DNA from: CAZEER01 sp964511215
Lineage (GTDB): Bacteria; Fidelibacterota; Marinisomatia; Marinisomatales; UBA1611
Length of the DNA stretch: 64,000 nt
NCBI GenBank assembly: GCA_964511215.1
Contig: CAZEER010000002.1
Location: 11,940 to 75,939, forward strand
Reading direction: 5' to 3'
A program made the translations under genes and the position numbers. The notes below the pieces were generated by a model. That model made no database searches. It saw only the letters and a list, made by a program, of their open reading frames with translations, and was not told where the DNA came from. Each line of letters starts with the position of its first letter. Position 1 is the first letter of the stretch. This document shows, piece by piece, positions 50,196 through 60,029 of this stretch.

Positions 50196-51607
50196 ACTCT
50201 ATTAATTATAAAATGTTTATAAATGGACGCTGGGTTAGTGGTGAGAATGATGGAGAAAAAATAATTAGGGAAAATCCATCAACGGGAAAAGTTGTTTCGA
50301 CTTATATTAATGGATCAAGAAAAGATGTTGATAATGCATCCTCTATTGCTAAAGAAACCTTAGAATTAGGAATTTGGTCTGATTTACCAAGACCTCAAAA
50401 AGCCTCATATTTATTAAAAATTGCACATAATACCAGATTGAGATTAGAAGAATTGGCAAAGATTGAGTCCTCTGAGACTGGGAAATCTTTTGATGATGCA
50501 TGCATGGATATAACTAATGGTATTAAATATTGGGAATTTGCTGCCGCAGCTGTGAGGTTGCACTTTGGAGAATATATAGACAATATTCAACATCAAACAG
50601 GAGCTTTTACATCTTACTCACCTGTGGGAGTTGTCGCTGTAATTTTGCCTTGGAATTTTCCATTTATTGTGCTTAGTGAACGATTGCCCTTTATGCTCGG
50701 AGCTGGGTGTGCAGTGGTTGCAAAACCTAGTGAGTATGCTTCAGGAACTTGTCTTATGATGGGAGAGATCCTTAAAGATTCTGGAATACCAGATGGTGTA
50801 TATAATATTTTGACCGGCACAAGTGATGCGGTTGGACAGCCATTAGTGGAGCATAAGGATATTGCAATGGTCTCTTTTACAGGATCTACTGAAAACGGAC
50901 GAAAAGTAATGGAGTCTGCTAGCAAAACTTTAAAAAAGGTTAGTTTGGAGCTTGGGGGTAAAAGTCCCGTAATTTTATTCGCCGATTGTGATATAGATAA
51001 AGCTGTCAGCGCAATTATTGCAGGGTTTACGGAAAATGCAGGTCAATGTTGTATTGCAACTTCGAGATTATTAATTGAAGAATCTATTTATAAAATCGTG
51101 ATGAGAAAACTCACAAACAAAATAGAAGATCTTGATTTTGAACAATCTTTAGCAAATAAAAATCAATTTGAAAAAGTAAAATCATTCATCAAAATTGCTA
51201 GAAATTCAGATAAAATTGAAATTTTTGGCGGTGATATTGATGAAGAGAGATTTTTTATTTCACCAGCAATCGTTGAAAGTAAAGATTATAAAAATTCATT
51301 ATATAGTAAGGAAATCTTTGGACCAATTTTATCTGTTTTGCAGTTCAATAATGAGAAAAATGCCATTGACCTTGCAAACGATACAAATTTTGGTCTTGCT
51401 GCATGTATCTGGACATCAAATATGAATAAAGCCAAGAGAATTATAAACAAGATAAATGCTGGAAGGTTTTGGGTCAACTCAAAACAAGTTAATTTTCCTG
51501 AGTTACCTGTAGGTGGTGTTGGACAATCTGGTGTGGGCAGAGAAGCTGGAATGCAAGGTATAATAGCTTATTCAGAGGTTAAATCTATAATATACAATGA
51601 AAAGTAA
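50192..51607 (+). CDS. NAD(P)-dependent aldehyde dehydrogenase
   Basis: Protein of 471 aa. Seen: FINGRWVSGEN, SPVGVVAVILPWNFPF, AKPSEYAS, VSFTGSTENGRKVM, the general-base Glu about 253 in SLELGGKSP, and the catalytic cysteine in NAGQCCIATSRLL (about 286-287), then EIFGPILSV and a C-terminal PVGGVGQSGVGREAG. Oxidises an aldehyde to an acid. Located between an AMP ligase and an ACP, it may make the acid that the ligase activates, from an aldehyde generated in this block. Confidence 0.88.
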   Translation: MNSINYKMFINGRWVSGENDGEKIIRENPSTGKVVSTYINGSRKDVDNASSIAKETLELGIWSDLPRPQKASYLLKIAHNTRLRLEELAKIESSETGKSFDDACMDITNGIKYWEFAAAAVRLHFGEYIDNIQHQTGAFTSYSPVGVVAVILPWNFPFIVLSERLPFMLGAGCAVVAKPSEYASGTCLMMGEILKDSGIPDGVYNILTGTSDAVGQPLVEHKDIAMVSFTGSTENGRKVMESASKTLKKVSLELGGKSPVILFADCDIDKAVSAIIAGFTENAGQCCIATSRLLIEESIYKIVMRKLTNKIEDLDFEQSLANKNQFEKVKSFIKIARNSDKIEIFGGDIDEERFFISPAIVESKDYKNSLYSKEIFGPILSVLQFNNEKNAIDLANDTNFGLAACIWTSNMNKAKRIINKINAGRFWVNSKQVNFPELPVGGVGQSGVGREAGMQGIIAYSEVKSIIYNEK

Positions 51608-51854
51608 ATCTAAAGCTTTTGATGAAAATACAATTTGTGCTGAAATACATACTTGGTTTGTCAAAAATCACAATTTAAACCTTAATTATGAGGAAAAATT
51701 TATAGAGCAAGGCATACTGGACTCTTTCGAAATAATTAATTTTGTTTTATTTATTGAAGAAACATTTCGTATAAAATTTTCAACAGACAACTTTAACAAC
51801 TCTGAGTTCTTCACAATAAAAGGTTTAGCATCCTTGATTTTAGAAAATCAATAA
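51597..51854 (+). CDS. Acyl carrier protein (2)
   Basis: Protein of 85 aa. Seen: FIEQGILDSFEIINFVLFIEE, with the phosphopantetheine Ser at about residue 43 in the LDSFEI version of the usual DSL motif, and following acidic helix. More basic N-terminus than ACP (1) at 32506. Overlaps the dehydrogenase by 11 nt. Likely partner of the AMP ligase at 48774. Confidence 0.82.
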   Translation: MKSKSKAFDENTICAEIHTWFVKNHNLNLNYEEKFIEQGILDSFEIINFVLFIEETFRIKFSTDNFNNSEFFTIKGLASLILENQ

Positions 51855-51926
51855 TTTCACCTTTAGTAATTAACTTTATTTGCAGAAATAAATTTTTTGT
51901 CTTTCATTTATAGCTAAATAAATTAT

Positions 51927-53024
51927 ATGAAAACAAAGATAATACCTGTTCAGATAAACCATTACAAAAAGCTAGCAGCTTTCCTTTCGAGTTTTAATTT
52001 TAGTGAGACAACTAAATTTAAAGAAGAAAGAAGCGAAGCTTTTTGGCTCTCACGTTTTGATTTATGGTGGGATAAAAACCCAGCATTTGAAAAACAACAT
52101 TTGAGAGGCTTAGTTTTAATTAATAAAAATAAAATTGTTGGATTTCTTGGTTGTATTCCAACCTTCTTTCAGCTAGGTCAAGATACTATAATAGTATTTA
52201 ATGAAACGACATGGAGAGTAGATAAGGAGTTTCGAGGTCTTGCTAGTGTGGAAATGGTCACAAGACTCTTAGATTATTCAAAAAACAGTATTCATTTTAG
52301 ATCAGGTGGAAGGCAGGACGCTAAAAAGATGCAAGACTGGTTGGGTTTCAGAAACATATATGATCAGGAAACTATTAAAACCTATTATATTATTTCTAAT
52401 TTACGTAATGTACTTTCAAAAAGAATTCCATTTATTAAACGCATAAAAGTTTTACATAGTATGGTATATCCTTTGAGTTTATCATACAAGTTTTTAATGA
52501 ATCTATTAACCAATACTATAAAGGGGACTTTTTATGTTAGAAGGATTGATAATCCTGATGCTAATTTTGATGAACTTTGGCATAAAACAAAATCAATAAT
52601 TAATACAAATGTAAGGACAAGTGAAGTGTTAAACTGGTTTTGTTCAAATAATGATGGAGTATCAAAAAATACCTTGTTTGGTTGTTATAAAAATAAAGAA
52701 CTCATGGGATATTTAATGTGCTCATCAGAATCGGGTCCAGATGTACTATCACGAACTACATTAGTTGATTTATGGGGAAACCTTGAGAATCGTCATGTTA
52801 CTAATGCTTTAATTAAAGCTTTTATTAATTATGGGTTAGCAAACAACTATGATTTGATTTTACTACCTATATTACATAAAGCTATACATAGATGCGGTAA
52901 AAAATTCTTGATTAATAAAAAAAGCATGGTCATGCAGTGTAAAGTAGCTGATCAGAAATGGGATCAAATCAAAAATGGGACATCCTATTTTTCTTATTTA
53001 CATGGCGACAATGGATTATTTTAA
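51927..53024 (+). CDS. GNAT-like acyltransferase, 365 aa
   Basis: Protein of 365 aa with features of two joined GNAT-like halves. Seen: SRFDLWWDKNPAF, a motif A region NETTWRVDKEFRGLASVEMV with the R-G core, HFRSGGRQDAKKMQDWLGFRNIYD, and a C-terminal segment LWGNLENRHVTNALIKAFINYGL. It follows an ACP and may transfer the ACP-bound acyl group to a sugar. The first half is convincing; the second is only suggestive. I am not sure of the family. Confidence 0.6.
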   Translation: MKTKIIPVQINHYKKLAAFLSSFNFSETTKFKEERSEAFWLSRFDLWWDKNPAFEKQHLRGLVLINKNKIVGFLGCIPTFFQLGQDTIIVFNETTWRVDKEFRGLASVEMVTRLLDYSKNSIHFRSGGRQDAKKMQDWLGFRNIYDQETIKTYYIISNLRNVLSKRIPFIKRIKVLHSMVYPLSLSYKFLMNLLTNTIKGTFYVRRIDNPDANFDELWHKTKSIINTNVRTSEVLNWFCSNNDGVSKNTLFGCYKNKELMGYLMCSSESGPDVLSRTTLVDLWGNLENRHVTNALIKAFINYGLANNYDLILLPILHKAIHRCGKKFLINKKSMVMQCKVADQKWDQIKNGTSYFSYLHGDNGLF

Positions 53025-53091
53025 AAATGAGTGATTTTATCAATCTATTTTATTCAATGTTAAGCGTACCTAAAAATTAAAATTTTATTAA

Positions 53092-54918
53092 ATGCAAAAA
53101 AGTAACCTTATCTTGTTGAATATTAAAAGTGCGTCCAAAGTACTCAAAAACATGGATGAATTAGATAGTGACTTTTATTTTTTATCAGAGGACTATTTTA
53201 CTTACATCAAATTGAAAAATTTTTTTAAAAATAAGTTTTATTTAAACACTTTATCTGGGGAATTTGATAAGGCATTGCAAGAAATTAAGAGCCAATTCCT
53301 GCAACTGATGGAAAAAATAAACTTGGATCGTAGTTCCTACCATTGGTGGAGCGGTCCTGTAGCCTCTAGAAGCGGTCATGCAACCTTTTTAATAAGAGAT
53401 ATAACTTATGCGTTTATTATCAATAAGATTTTACAAAATAACTGTAAAAAAAATGTAGTTGTGATTTTAGATGATAATCCTCTCCACCTATGTTTGGAAA
53501 AAATTGGTAAAAATGCTAACTATAATGTTATTACCAAAGTAAAATTTTTTTATGATATTTTTGGAAACTTGAAAAATATTTTTTTTAAAGTATTAAAGTG
53601 CCTCAAATTTTTATCAAGGTCATTATATGAAAGGTTTTTAGCTTTTAAATACTTAAATCCGTTAGTCGTTCAAGAGCATGGGAAAAGTAAGACTATAGTG
53701 ATAAGAAGTTGGTTCGGTGATAGAGTATCAATTAATAATGCCGTATATAATGATAGAAATTTTGGAAAACTCTCTTCATGGTTAAAAGAAAAGGGATATA
53801 ACGTATGGATAATGCCTACTCAATTAAAATTAAATAAATCAATTAAAAATTATTACCTTGGATTACAAAAAGTTCCACTGCCAATATTAATCCCACATCA
53901 TTTTTTAAAGATAAGAGACTATTTCATAATATTGATTGAAGCATATAAGTATTCAATGATAAAACTCGATAACGTAAAATTGAATGATATAAATATAGAA
54001 ATGCTATTTAATGGTTTATTCAAAAAATTTATATTTTTCCCAGATACCAGTTATCAGATGTTAAATCGATTAAAAGAAAAAGATATTCACATTGATAATT
54101 TTTGTTATGCTTTTGAGTCAAATACTCCCGAGAAACAATTTCTTTATGGTTGTAGACAATATTTTCCAAATGCTAAAATCTATGGATATCAACATACACC
54201 ACTATTTCAAAATAATTTAACGTATCAATTAACTCAGCATGAGCATAATTATCATCCATTGCCTGATAAGATAATTTGTAGTGGGAGTAAGTATTATTCG
54301 CAATTAGTTAAATTTAACTATCCAAAAAAGTTATTGACTAAAGGGCCGAATCTTAGATTTGAAGCTGTTAAAGAAAAAACAGAAAAGTATAGATCGCAAA
54401 TTAATTATGGAGAAAATGCAATTCTTGTGCCATTGACATTTAGTCACTCTCTTGCATTCGATTTATTACAAAAAATTCAACAGGCATTTGAAGATGTTAA
54501 GGGAATAAAAATTTTTATCAGAACTCATCCTGATCTAAATGTGAAAAGAATTCATAAATTTATCAAAGAAATAAATTTGTCCAAATTTGAATTTGCAAAT
54601 GAAGGCTCTATCCAAGAACGCTTCCCATCAGTTAAGGCTATGATTTCAAATGGTGGATCAGTCACTATATTGGAGGCTATAGTTTGTGGTCTTCCAGTAA
54701 TAAGAATAGTCCCAGATAATTCAATTTTTTTAGACCCTTTTTCATGGTCTAGTTATCCATTAAAACCGATAAATAAAGCATTTGAAATAGTGACTAAAAT
54801 GCAACAAATTGAAAAGCTTTTATTAGAAGATCCTAATGTATTCAAGAATATAGGAAAAAATGTTTGCAATTCTTTTTTTAAAGAAACTCATGAAAAGGAG
54901 ATGAGAGTTTTTTTGTAA
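53092..54918 (+). CDS. Surface-carbohydrate biosynthesis protein, TIGR04326-like
   Basis: Protein of 608 aa. Seen: YHWWSGPVASRSG near residue 82, VIRSWFGDRVSI near residue 205, YAFESNTPEKQFLYG, IYGYQHTPLFQNNL, and a C-terminal ISNGGSVTILEAIVCGLPVIR that resembles the donor end of GT-B enzymes. The whole suggests a glycosyltransferase-like protein of the TIGR04326 surface-carbohydrate type. ATG at 53092. Role in assembly of the polymer is inferred. Confidence 0.6.
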   Translation: MQKSNLILLNIKSASKVLKNMDELDSDFYFLSEDYFTYIKLKNFFKNKFYLNTLSGEFDKALQEIKSQFLQLMEKINLDRSSYHWWSGPVASRSGHATFLIRDITYAFIINKILQNNCKKNVVVILDDNPLHLCLEKIGKNANYNVITKVKFFYDIFGNLKNIFFKVLKCLKFLSRSLYERFLAFKYLNPLVVQEHGKSKTIVIRSWFGDRVSINNAVYNDRNFGKLSSWLKEKGYNVWIMPTQLKLNKSIKNYYLGLQKVPLPILIPHHFLKIRDYFIILIEAYKYSMIKLDNVKLNDINIEMLFNGLFKKFIFFPDTSYQMLNRLKEKDIHIDNFCYAFESNTPEKQFLYGCRQYFPNAKIYGYQHTPLFQNNLTYQLTQHEHNYHPLPDKIICSGSKYYSQLVKFNYPKKLLTKGPNLRFEAVKEKTEKYRSQINYGENAILVPLTFSHSLAFDLLQKIQQAFEDVKGIKIFIRTHPDLNVKRIHKFIKEINLSKFEFANEGSIQERFPSVKAMISNGGSVTILEAIVCGLPVIRIVPDNSIFLDPFSWSSYPLKPINKAFEIVTKMQQIEKLLLEDPNVFKNIGKNVCNSFFKETHEKEMRVFL

Positions 54919-54938
54919 TCTATTAATAATAAAATTAA

Positions 54939-55772
54939 ATGAAGATAATAAATGGAAAACACCATCAACTCAAGAATCTTTTTAATAATTTTAGAATGGC
55001 AAAACCGTTCCCTCACATAGTTTTAGATGACTTTTTTGATAAATCGTATTTTAAACTTTTGGAAAATTATTTTTCCAAAGAGATTAATGGGAAAAATGGT
55101 GGTAAAGATTTTTCATCTCAGGCGGAAAAGAATAAATGGATTAGTTTGAATTCAGAACTCCCTTTGCAGGTAACGAAAATAATTCAATGTTTAAATAGTT
55201 CATTTTGGGTAGAAAACCTTGTTAAACTAACAGGATTGGAATCAATAATAACCACAGATATTGGGAACACAAAATTAGCTAATTACCATGAGATGAGATC
55301 AGGTGGGGTATTAGTGTCACATGTTGACCACTCATATGAACCAGAAACCGAAATGCCACATATCTTAAATATAATAATTTATATTTCCCCAGAATGGGAA
55401 ACTAGTCATGGGGGAGCAACCTTGTTTTATGATAGATATGGGAAAAAAATTATTCAAAAAATTGACTACGTACCCAATAGAGCAGTTATTTTTTTACATA
55501 CACCGTATAGTTTTCATGGAGTTGAAAGTTTGAGTGCAAGAACGGAATTGATTAGAAGAAGTATCTATGTAGATTATTATAGTGATTCATATAATCCTTT
55601 TGATGGTTTTAATTTGGAATTCCCAAATCATTGGTTTAGACATGGAACGACATTCAAGCTAAAAAGGACTAGGGATTACTTTAGATTGAGTCATATTAAT
55701 TATACTAAAGCCCTATTAAGGTATAGTCTTAACAAATTTTTTCAAGGCGAGGTTTTTGTCACTGATAAATAA
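54939..55772 (+). CDS. 2-oxoglutarate/Fe(II)-dependent oxygenase
   Basis: Protein of 277 aa. Seen: PFPHIVLDDFFDKSYF at the start, LANYHEMRSGG, the iron ligands His 128 and Asp 130 in SHVDHSYEP, GGATLFYDRYGKK, His 193 in YSFHGVESL and a C-terminal Arg pair (about 206-207) for 2-oxoglutarate. These are the complete HxD...H and Arg set of prolyl-4-hydroxylase-like oxygenases. Hydroxylates or oxidises a sugar, lipid or protein. Overlaps the deacetylase gene by 17 nt. Confidence 0.83.
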   Translation: MKIINGKHHQLKNLFNNFRMAKPFPHIVLDDFFDKSYFKLLENYFSKEINGKNGGKDFSSQAEKNKWISLNSELPLQVTKIIQCLNSSFWVENLVKLTGLESIITTDIGNTKLANYHEMRSGGVLVSHVDHSYEPETEMPHILNIIIYISPEWETSHGGATLFYDRYGKKIIQKIDYVPNRAVIFLHTPYSFHGVESLSARTELIRRSIYVDYYSDSYNPFDGFNLEFPNHWFRHGTTFKLKRTRDYFRLSHINYTKALLRYSLNKFFQGEVFVTDK

Positions 55773-56718
55773 AATTAAAGTAAGTGTTTTTGATTGGTTA
55801 GGTAGCATTTACAGAACACAATCAGAAAGTCTTCTAAAACATAAATTAACGGTTTTTTGTTACCATGATGTAACAACACATCCTAGTGAATTTTCAAAAA
55901 ATTATAAGCTTAACATTCCACCAGAAATTTTCGAAAACCAGATTGATTTAATCAAGAAAAATTTTAACATAATTAATCCTGATCAACTACTTAGCAGTAG
56001 TTTACCAAACAATCCCGCGCTAATCACATTTGATGATGGATATGCAAGTACCTTTCAGACAGCTATCCCCATATTAACAAAACGAAGCATTCCTTGTTTA
56101 ATTTTCCTAAATATGGGACCAATAAAAGGTGAAATATCTGCACAGGGTTTAACACACTTCCTCTGTGAAAAGAGAGATGATTTCTTATTACATCTGTCAA
56201 GTAGGGTTAGCATATCGTCAAAAATACCGCCTTTCTTATATTGTTCTAAAAAAATAGTTAATTCATACATAGAGAATACTAGTGAATCATTTGATCAAAA
56301 AGTGGGGCATTATGTAGGACCATTAGCAAAGGAGATTGATTTAGAAAATATGTCAAAAAATCATTTAGTTTATTTTGGTAATCATTTATATCATCATGAT
56401 GTTCCTCTACATATGGATGATCATGAGCTTGTTGAATCTTATAATAAAAACAAATCATGTTTGGATCATTTACCAAACTACAGAGATTTCTTTGCCTTCC
56501 CTTTTGGACAGCCCAAAATTTCTTTCACAAATAGGCAAATTGAGGTTTTAAAGAATAATGGTGCAAAAAAAATTTTTAGTTCAGCAGGAAAATTAAATCA
56601 TTATTTATCAAAAATATCTTATGATAGATTATCCTTATCAGAGCATGATGATAATGAAAGAAAAATTTGTGCTGTGCTGTTGAAATCACATTTAAGATCT
56701 TTAATGAGTAGTAATTAA
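55756..56718 (+). CDS. Polysaccharide deacetylase (CE4, NodB-like)
   Basis: Protein of 320 aa from TTG 55756. Seen: CYHDVTTH, ALITFDDGYAST with the catalytic and metal Asp 93-94, IPCLIFLN, and a motif-2-like NHLYHHD, where the HxxxH metal pair keeps both His but lacks the usual Ser/Thr. FFAFPFGQP matches motif 3. Removes N-acetyl groups from a polysaccharide in CE4 enzymes. No signal peptide is visible with this start, so it may act on lipid-linked sugar inside the cell or be exported otherwise. Confidence 0.83.
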   Translation: MSLINKIKVSVFDWLGSIYRTQSESLLKHKLTVFCYHDVTTHPSEFSKNYKLNIPPEIFENQIDLIKKNFNIINPDQLLSSSLPNNPALITFDDGYASTFQTAIPILTKRSIPCLIFLNMGPIKGEISAQGLTHFLCEKRDDFLLHLSSRVSISSKIPPFLYCSKKIVNSYIENTSESFDQKVGHYVGPLAKEIDLENMSKNHLVYFGNHLYHHDVPLHMDDHELVESYNKNKSCLDHLPNYRDFFAFPFGQPKISFTNRQIEVLKNNGAKKIFSSAGKLNHYLSKISYDRLSLSEHDDNERKICAVLLKSHLRSLMSSN

Positions 56719-56749
56719 ATAATAATTTATAAGAAATTATTTTCTTATT

Positions 56750-57742
56750 ATGGACCCTATTAAGAGCATGACAATAATGATTAGAGAATTAGTTGATTAT
56801 TATCATTATTATTACCCTCAACCGCTCAAAGAGTTAAAAAAATATAGCTTAATGAATACTCAAGTTTATCCACATGGAAAATTATTTTTTGAATCTTTAG
56901 AATTAGGTCTAATTAAAAATCTCAGCAGTTTACCATTAGAAGAAAATACTAAATATGGCTCCATTGGTACCTGTTTTGCCGAAGAATTTTCAACCTATCT
57001 AAAAGAAAATAGCGAAATAGGTAAATATATTACTTTAGAGGATAATCCCTGGTCTTCATCTGTATTTTGGGGCAGAGTTTATACAACTGGCAATCTTCTT
57101 CAGATTATAAATTATTCAATCCAAAAAAATTATCCTATACATGTAGAAAAAAGTTCGGTGGGTTATTTAGATCCATTAAGAGATCGATCCTTACCTACTT
57201 TTGAATCATTAGAAAAATTAAAATCATCAGTCAAAGATCATCGTAGGAATAGCTTAAAATTATTTAAAATTGTAGATGTTCTAGTAATTACCCTTGGTCA
57301 AAATGAAACCTGGTTTGATCATAAACTTGAAATAGCTTGGGGAGCAATACCACCAAGTACTATTAGAAAAATTGTTGAAAATAGATTTGTACCAATAGAG
57401 TATGATTATCAAGAGAACTTAAATAATCTTGACCAGATTATTTCTAAATTAAAAACGATTAATCCAAACTTAAAAATAATGTTAACAGTTAGTCCGGTAC
57501 CGGCATATGCTACTTTCTTAGGTGAGTCGGTTATATCAAAATCATTTGCTTCTAAATGTATTCTAAGAAGCGTAGTTGATAAAATTGTTAACGAATACAA
57601 AAATGATGTTTTCTATTTTCCAAGTTTTGAAATGGTTCTGGGATATAACTCTTCCTCATTTATATCAGATAATCGACATGTAAAAAAAAGTAGAGTTAAT
57701 AAAATTTTTAAAATATTCGAAAAAATTGTAAAAAGCCGCTAA
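56750..57742 (+). CDS. GSCFA-domain protein (SGNH-like acyl hydrolase/transferase)
   Basis: Protein of 330 aa with the GSCFA-type opening YGSIGTCFAEEFSTYL, followed by DNPWSSSVFWGRVYTT, LVITLGQNETWFD, and KIMLTVSPVPAYATF. The family is named for G-S-C-F-A; this copy has G-T-C-F-A, so Thr replaces the usual Ser. GSCFA proteins are found in surface-sugar clusters and are thought to be SGNH-type esterases or acyltransferases; biochemical data are scarce. Standing next to a deacetylase suggests acyl-group editing. Confidence 0.78.
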   Translation: MDPIKSMTIMIRELVDYYHYYYPQPLKELKKYSLMNTQVYPHGKLFFESLELGLIKNLSSLPLEENTKYGSIGTCFAEEFSTYLKENSEIGKYITLEDNPWSSSVFWGRVYTTGNLLQIINYSIQKNYPIHVEKSSVGYLDPLRDRSLPTFESLEKLKSSVKDHRRNSLKLFKIVDVLVITLGQNETWFDHKLEIAWGAIPPSTIRKIVENRFVPIEYDYQENLNNLDQIISKLKTINPNLKIMLTVSPVPAYATFLGESVISKSFASKCILRSVVDKIVNEYKNDVFYFPSFEMVLGYNSSSFISDNRHVKKSRVNKIFKIFEKIVKSR

Positions 57743-57764
57743 CTATAAACACTCATACTGAATT

Positions 57765-58715
57765 ATGTATAATAGCGAAGAATTAGCAATTATAATTCCC
57801 ACAAAAGACCGACCCGAATTCGTAAAAAGACATTTGAATAGTATTCTTAATCAAGAATGTGTAATAGGGCGTATTATCATTGTATCATCTGGTCTAGATA
57901 TATCTGATTTAATCAATTCTTTTAAAAATAATTTAAATTTAGAACATTATCATTCTGAGCCTGGTCAAATAAAGCAAAGAAATTTAGGGATTTCAAAATT
58001 GGATAGCAGAACGAGATTAGTTGCAACTATGGATGACGATGTTGTATTCCATAAAAATTCAATAAATGAGATGATCAAATTTTGGAATGCGAAGGATGAG
58101 GTTATAGGTGGAGTAGGATTTAATGTTGTGAATCAACCATCAAATAATCATAATTGGTTACGTGGTAAACTAGGTTTTAGCTCAGAAAAAATAGGTAAGG
58201 TATTTAAGTCAGGTTTTTGCACAACTATTTTTAATGTCAGCGGAGATGAAAAAGTAGAGTGGCTCAATGGTGGAGCAACCATTTGGCTACAAGAATTATT
58301 GATCAAAAATCATCATAATGAAATAGATATAGATTGGGCTGTTATGGAAGATCTGATTTTTAGTTATCCACTTGGGAAAAAGCATCCTTTATATTTATGC
58401 TTTAACGCCAAGGTAGATATTGAAGAAAAAATCATTGATCAAAGACCACGAAAGTTTTTCATAGAAAGAGGAAAATCCATATATATGATGGGTCTCTATT
58501 TTATTCAAACTAATGTTGATTTATCATTAAGCCATTTTTTAATAAATAGATTTTTATATATTATTTCTCTTTTTTTGAAAGCACTACTCTTCAAGGATAA
58601 AGAAAGATTATATATTGCAATAGGCTTAGTAAAAGCATTCTATACAACTAGGAATGCATTATTTCAATTAGATGAAATTGACTTAATTAATGATCATATT
58701 CAAATCAAAGGATAA
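57765..58715 (+). CDS. Family 2 glycosyltransferase
   Basis: GT-A enzyme of 316 aa. Seen: LAIIIPTKDRPEFVKRHLNSIL at the start, PGQIKQRNLGI, ATMDDDVVF as the DxD-type metal site near residue 88, WLNGGATIWLQ, and WAVMEDLIFSYPLG, where ED may be the catalytic base. No transmembrane segment. Adds one sugar from a nucleotide donor to a growing lipid-linked unit. Precedes the EpsG-like polymerase. Confidence 0.86.
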   Translation: MYNSEELAIIIPTKDRPEFVKRHLNSILNQECVIGRIIIVSSGLDISDLINSFKNNLNLEHYHSEPGQIKQRNLGISKLDSRTRLVATMDDDVVFHKNSINEMIKFWNAKDEVIGGVGFNVVNQPSNNHNWLRGKLGFSSEKIGKVFKSGFCTTIFNVSGDEKVEWLNGGATIWLQELLIKNHHNEIDIDWAVMEDLIFSYPLGKKHPLYLCFNAKVDIEEKIIDQRPRKFFIERGKSIYMMGLYFIQTNVDLSLSHFLINRFLYIISLFLKALLFKDKERLYIAIGLVKAFYTTRNALFQLDEIDLINDHIQIKG

Positions 58716-58736
58716 AAAGCTAAAGTTTTTAATCCA

Positions 58737-59945
58737 ATGATCAGCGTATTACTCAATTTTTTAATAGTATTTTTTTTTATTTTTCTAAATCCAGTTTATG
58801 CTTTGTTTATTAGCGCCTTAATAAATTTTTCAAAAGTCAGAATAAATTTTTTTCTTTTCACTTCTGTTTTTTCTTTATCCTTTTGTCTACTTTACTTTTT
58901 AAAAGATTATCATTTAATTCAAAATTGGAGTGATTTTGCGCTGAATTTAAATCAGTTTTATGAATTACAAAATATTAACTGGGGCGATATTGTTGACAGA
59001 TTTTTAATGTTTCCTCCTGGTAATGAGCCTCTCTTTTGGTTTTATGTAAAGTTTTTTTCGTCATTTATTTCTAATAATAATGAGATGTTCACATTTTTTC
59101 ATTATTTCATAACATTTATTCTTTTTTCTTTTTTGGCAAAAGCCATTGATAAAAAACATTTTGTAATAGTTTTAGCATGTCTATTATTCACAAATTTTGG
59201 ATTAATTAATAATGCCCAAGAGATATGGCGGCATACTTTTGCCTTCTCTTTTTTAATGATTGGTTTAGTTTTAATGGGGAAAAAAAATAGATTATCGCGT
59301 ACTTCCACTTATATATCCTTCCTTTTTCACTTTTCAACATTACCAATAATTATTTTTTATGAAACATTTTGTCTTTTTATGAAAAATGACAGAGGTACTA
59401 TTCCTAATAGAAAAATATTTTACTATTTAGGAACTACCCTTATAGCATTTATTGTATTTACAAAATTAGGAACAGAAATTGCTAGTTTATTAAATTATGA
59501 AAGGCTCACTGAATACTATAAAAGTATGTTGCCTGCAAAACGGGCTGGTTACCAAAGATTATTCAATATATTTTCTTTTTTAGTCTTTATTTATTTATGG
59601 ATAAATTGGAATCAATTAACTAAATCTGAGCTTTTTATAGGTACACAATATTTTTTGATTAACATTTTATTAATCCAACTACCTATACCAGAGATATTTC
59701 AGAGATTTAATTATTATGTAGTATTATTAGGTTCAATAATTATAGCAAAAATGATGATAAAGTATATGAAAGCTGGTTTTCTTTTTATCTTGTTTTTATT
59801 TATTTTCAATGTTTGGTCAATCAATTATAATCCTTTAGTTATCGAACCACTTGCAAAAAAATGGCATGCTAAACATCAGAATTTTGAATATGGCTTAGGT
59901 AAACTATTATTTAATTATAAAAAACTACACAATTTTAATTTTTAG
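58737..59945 (+). CDS. EpsG-like polysaccharide polymerase (Wzy-type), multi-pass membrane protein
   Basis: Protein of 402 aa, mostly hydrophobic with about 9-11 membrane segments. Seen: NPVYALFISALI near the start; a loop with FPPGNEPLFWFYVKFFSSF; NNAQEIWRHTFAFSFLMIGLVLMGKKNRLS, the Arg-containing helix typical of EpsG; HFSTLPI, with the next-loop His; and PIPEIFQRFNYYV near the end. EpsG/Wzy proteins join repeat units at the periplasmic side. It is the only polymerase candidate in the window. Confidence 0.78.
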   Translation: MISVLLNFLIVFFFIFLNPVYALFISALINFSKVRINFFLFTSVFSLSFCLLYFLKDYHLIQNWSDFALNLNQFYELQNINWGDIVDRFLMFPPGNEPLFWFYVKFFSSFISNNNEMFTFFHYFITFILFSFLAKAIDKKHFVIVLACLLFTNFGLINNAQEIWRHTFAFSFLMIGLVLMGKKNRLSRTSTYISFLFHFSTLPIIIFYETFCLFMKNDRGTIPNRKIFYYLGTTLIAFIVFTKLGTEIASLLNYERLTEYYKSMLPAKRAGYQRLFNIFSFLVFIYLWINWNQLTKSELFIGTQYFLINILLIQLPIPEIFQRFNYYVVLLGSIIIAKMMIKYMKAGFLFILFLFIFNVWSINYNPLVIEPLAKKWHAKHQNFEYGLGKLLFNYKKLHNFNF

Positions 59946-60029
59946 CATAGATACCTTTTTAATTTTTATCCTATAATAAAGCACTAAGAATCATATTAAT
60001 AATTTTAATCTTAATAAAAATTATTAATA

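Noticed and set aside
53027..53080. 17-codon frame between the GNAT-like and TIGR04326-like genes
   Set aside because: Too short, no ribosome site and no family; could be the start of a lost gene but not supportable.
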